From: Meridianimarinicoccus zhengii | GTDB taxonomy: Bacteria; Pseudomonadota; Alphaproteobacteria; Rhodobacterales; Rhodobacteraceae | NCBI RefSeq assembly: GCF_003254465.1 | Contig: NZ_QDFI01000034.1 | Coordinates: forward strand, 1-44,088 | Direction of reading: 5' to 3' | DNA: 44,088 nucleotides | In this document: piece after piece, positions 42,314-44,088 of the stretch | Numbering within the stretch: position 1 is the first letter of the stretch | How the letters are laid out: the number at the start of each line of letters is the position of its first letter | The notes under the pieces: generated by a model | Database searches by the model: none | Seen by the model: the letters and a program-made list of their open reading frames with translations, nothing else | Told to the model about the DNA's origin: nothing | Position numbers and translations under genes: made by a program

Positions 42314-42864
42314 GCGGCTTTCCACTTGATCGAGCAGCCCATGGACGGGGTCTGCTCCCTTGGGCCATGCCCGGTCTCGGCCACCTGCTTCATCGCGGCG
42401 AACAGCTCGCGCGGCGCGTCCGGCGGCCCCGGCTGCCGCCCCGACGCATCGAGCCGCCCGCGATACTGCAACCCGCCCTGCGCGTCGAACCCGAAGAAAT
42501 CCGGCGTACAGGCCGCGCCGTAAGCCCGCGCCACCGACTGGTCGGCATCGTGCAGGTAGGGGAAGGGAAACGCGCGGTCCCGCGCCATCGCCACCATGCC
42601 GTCGAAACCGTCGGCGGGATAGGTGTCGGCATCGTTGGCACAGATCGCCGCCACGCCGATCCCCAGCGGGGCGAGGTCGCGGGCATCCCGGGTGATCCGG
42701 TCCAGCACCGCCAGCACGTAAGGGCAGTGGTTGCAGATGAACATCACGAGCGTCCCACGCGGCGCCGCCACGTCCGCCAGCGTGTATGTCCGCCCGTCGG
42801 TGCCGGGCAGGCGGAAATCCGGCGCGGGCCAGCCAAAATCGCAGACCGGGGGTGTCACAGCCAT
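42310..42864 (-). CDS. Thioredoxin-fold redoxin protein
   Basis: A 184-residue cytoplasmic protein of the AhpC/TSA-redoxin type (APDFRLPGTDGRTYTLADV) with a CNHCPY active site, a CxxC variant common in a thioredoxin family of unknown physiological partner. ACTPDFFGFDAQGGLQYRGRLD is the typical strand region. The C-terminus ends with PSMGCSIKWK, the conserved third cysteine of this family. It starts one base after the MBL gene stop and overlaps gph by four bases. Confidence 0.85.
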   Translation of the reverse strand: MAVTPPVCDFGWPAPDFRLPGTDGRTYTLADVAAPRGTLVMFICNHCPYVLAVLDRITRDARDLAPLGIGVAAICANDADTYPADGFDGMVAMARDRAFPFPYLHDADQSVARAYGAACTPDFFGFDAQGGLQYRGRLDASGRQPGPPDAPRELFAAMKQVAETGHGPREQTPSMGCSIKWKAA

Positions 42865-42865
42865 G

Positions 42866-43831
42866 TCATTCGAACTCCATCTCCGTATAGACCACGCCCG
42901 CGTTCTTCGTCGCCAGCTCTTCGAACGTATCCAGATGGGCATAGGGCGACTGGTCCACGTAATAGGCGTCGGCCAGCGTGCCGCCATTGTCCAGATGCTC
43001 GGCGATCTTTTCGCGCAGGTAGACGAGGTAATCGTGGGTGTAGCGGCGCACCTGCGCCATGTTCGTCGGGTGCCCGTGGCCGGGGATCACGTAGGTGGCA
43101 CCAAGCGGTTCGAACGCGGTCTCCCATGTCTCGATCCAGCAGCTTGTGCAGGTATCGCCGAAAATGGGCGGCATGCGTTCGTGAAAGGCGATGTCGCCCG
43201 CGATCACCAGACCCTGGTCCGGCAGCCAAACCTGGATGTCGCCCGGCGAATGGGCGGGGCCGAGATGGAGCACCTCGATGCGCATGTCGCCCATCTCGAT
43301 CACCTCGCGGTCGGTGAAGGTGCGCGCGGGCAACTGGACCCGGGTCGGTCCCGCCCGGTCGCCCGCGTAATTGTGCAAGGCCTCAAGCCCCTGTGCACCG
43401 CGGTCTTCGAATTCATGCGCCGCGTCGGCATGGGCGAGGATCTCCACCCCCTGGTCGGCCCAGTAGCCGTTGCCGAGCATCGCGTGGCCCTGGCCGTTCT
43501 CGTTGATGACAAGCCGCACGGGCTGGTCGGTCACAGCGCGGATCTCGTCGTGCAGGGCGGCGGCCAGGGTGTCGGACGCGCCCGCGTTGACGACGACCAC
43601 CCCGTCGCCGGTCACGATGAAGCTCAGGTTGTTGTTGTGCCCGGCATTGTCATAGGTCGGCGGTGCGGTGGCGCCGATGGCGGTGAAGACATGGGGGATG
43701 ACCTCCACCGGCTTGTTGTAGAGCGCGGATTGCGGGTACTTGTCCGGAATGTCCTCGCTGGCCGGGGCAATGCCCGCCACTGCGGCCAGGCCGGCCGCCA
43801 GTGCGGCGGCGCATGCGATGCGTCGTGTCAT
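42866..43831 (-). CDS. Exported MBL-fold protein with altered metal motif
   Basis: A 321-residue metallo-beta-lactamase-fold protein with a signal peptide (MTRRIACAAALAAGLAAVAGIAPA); GGAGGAC just upstream fixes this ATG. The normal HxHxDH motif is replaced: INENGQGHAMLGN aligns with INTHxHxDHxxGN, leaving N112, Q114, H116 and A117. Later ligands seem kept (GPAHSPGD, IAGDIAFHE, IPGHGHPT), as does a CTSCW pair. It resembles SoxH/quinoprotein-relay MBL proteins in overall plan. It may be non-catalytic or bind metal differently. First gene of a three-gene operon. Confidence 0.8.
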   Translation of the reverse strand: MTRRIACAAALAAGLAAVAGIAPASEDIPDKYPQSALYNKPVEVIPHVFTAIGATAPPTYDNAGHNNNLSFIVTGDGVVVVNAGASDTLAAALHDEIRAVTDQPVRLVINENGQGHAMLGNGYWADQGVEILAHADAAHEFEDRGAQGLEALHNYAGDRAGPTRVQLPARTFTDREVIEMGDMRIEVLHLGPAHSPGDIQVWLPDQGLVIAGDIAFHERMPPIFGDTCTSCWIETWETAFEPLGATYVIPGHGHPTNMAQVRRYTHDYLVYLREKIAEHLDNGGTLADAYYVDQSPYAHLDTFEELATKNAGVVYTEMEFE

Positions 43832-44088
43832 GGGGTCCTCCTCCGTCATGCCGGACCAGTGTCACCCGATGGCGGTCAAGTTACCATATATTCCGATGCG
43901 TGCATTTCGTCGCGGGGCCGCACGGTGGCGGCGCGTCTGGGGTTCCGCCCTTCGCGGTCTTGCACCCGCGCCGCACGCTGCCCGCGCGCCCATGGATGGG
44001 AAGCTCCCGCCCGTCTTCGCCCCGGCGCTGCGCGCCCCGTCTCATCCCGCCCGGGCCGGGCGGCGCGTTTGCCGTGCCGCGTGTGGCC
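43832..44088. other. Right-edge non-coding sequence
   Basis: About 70 bases upstream of the MBL gene are comparatively AT-rich (around TTACCATATATTCC) and may carry its promoter. The rest is very GC-rich and holds no recognisable gene; an arginine-rich open frame running off the right edge from 43896 has no family features. Confidence 0.5.

Noticed and set aside
43896-44088. Plus-strand open frame running off the right edge
   Set aside because: Arg/Ala/Pro-rich with no recognisable motif or ribosome site; open frames of this length are expected by chance at this GC content.

Overview
This is a GC-rich stretch of an alphaproteobacterial chromosome, most likely Rhodobacteraceae (Roseobacter group). 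Its centre is the bacteriochlorophyll and reaction-centre half of a photosynthesis gene cluster (PGC). The only Mg-protoporphyrin cyclase present is the oxygen-dependent one (acsF with bciE), while bchE and bchJ are missing from a place where they occur in Rhodobacter. This suggests an aerobic anoxygenic phototroph. Genus and species cannot be read from the window.

Layout. (1) 1-5.3 kb holds housekeeping genes: the glnB-glnA nitrogen operon (minus strand), a split NAD(P)HX repair pair nnrE/nnrD, tRNA-Leu(UAG) and trigger factor. (2) 5.3-8.8 kb is a border zone with a histidine phosphatase, a hemerythrin-like protein, a small membrane protein, a HugZ-like heme/FMN protein and a di-heme cytochrome c peroxidase. 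(3) 8.8-24.4 kb is one long minus-strand run read bchF-bchN-bchB-bchH-bchL-bchM-lhaA-puhA-puhB-puhC-bciE-acsF-puhE-hemA. Most junctions overlap by 1-11 bases. It makes 5-aminolevulinate, inserts Mg, methylates, cyclises, reduces the chlorin ring and assembles the reaction centre and LH1. (4) 24.4-30.4 kb is read on the plus strand: ppaA-ppsR (the B12-binding antirepressor and the PAS-domain repressor), then bchG-bch2-bchP for bacteriochlorophyll tail addition and reduction. PpsR boxes (TGT-N12-ACA) lie between bchF and ppaA (three) and between ppsR and bchG (two exact, one with a mismatch).

(5) 30.7-41.5 kb, convergent with bchP, is a tightly packed minus-strand operon read LysR regulator, large periplasmic binding protein, two permeases, two ATPases (Opp/Dpp class), phnW, phnX and a formylglycine-type phosphonate monoester hydrolase-like enzyme. 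Together they look like a system for taking up and degrading an ester or conjugate of 2-aminoethylphosphonate: import by the ABC transporter, ester cleavage by the hydrolase, transamination by PhnW and C-P cleavage by PhnX. This is the most novel-looking unit in the window. (6) 41.7-43.8 kb is a three-gene operon: an MBL-fold protein lacking the normal HxHxDH metal motif, a thioredoxin-fold protein and a phosphoglycolate phosphatase-type HAD enzyme.

The carotenoid genes, bchCXYZ, puf, bchID and idi are not in this window. No insertion sequence, CRISPR array or prophage was seen. Family assignments rest on reading motifs and on remembered homologues; no database search was run.
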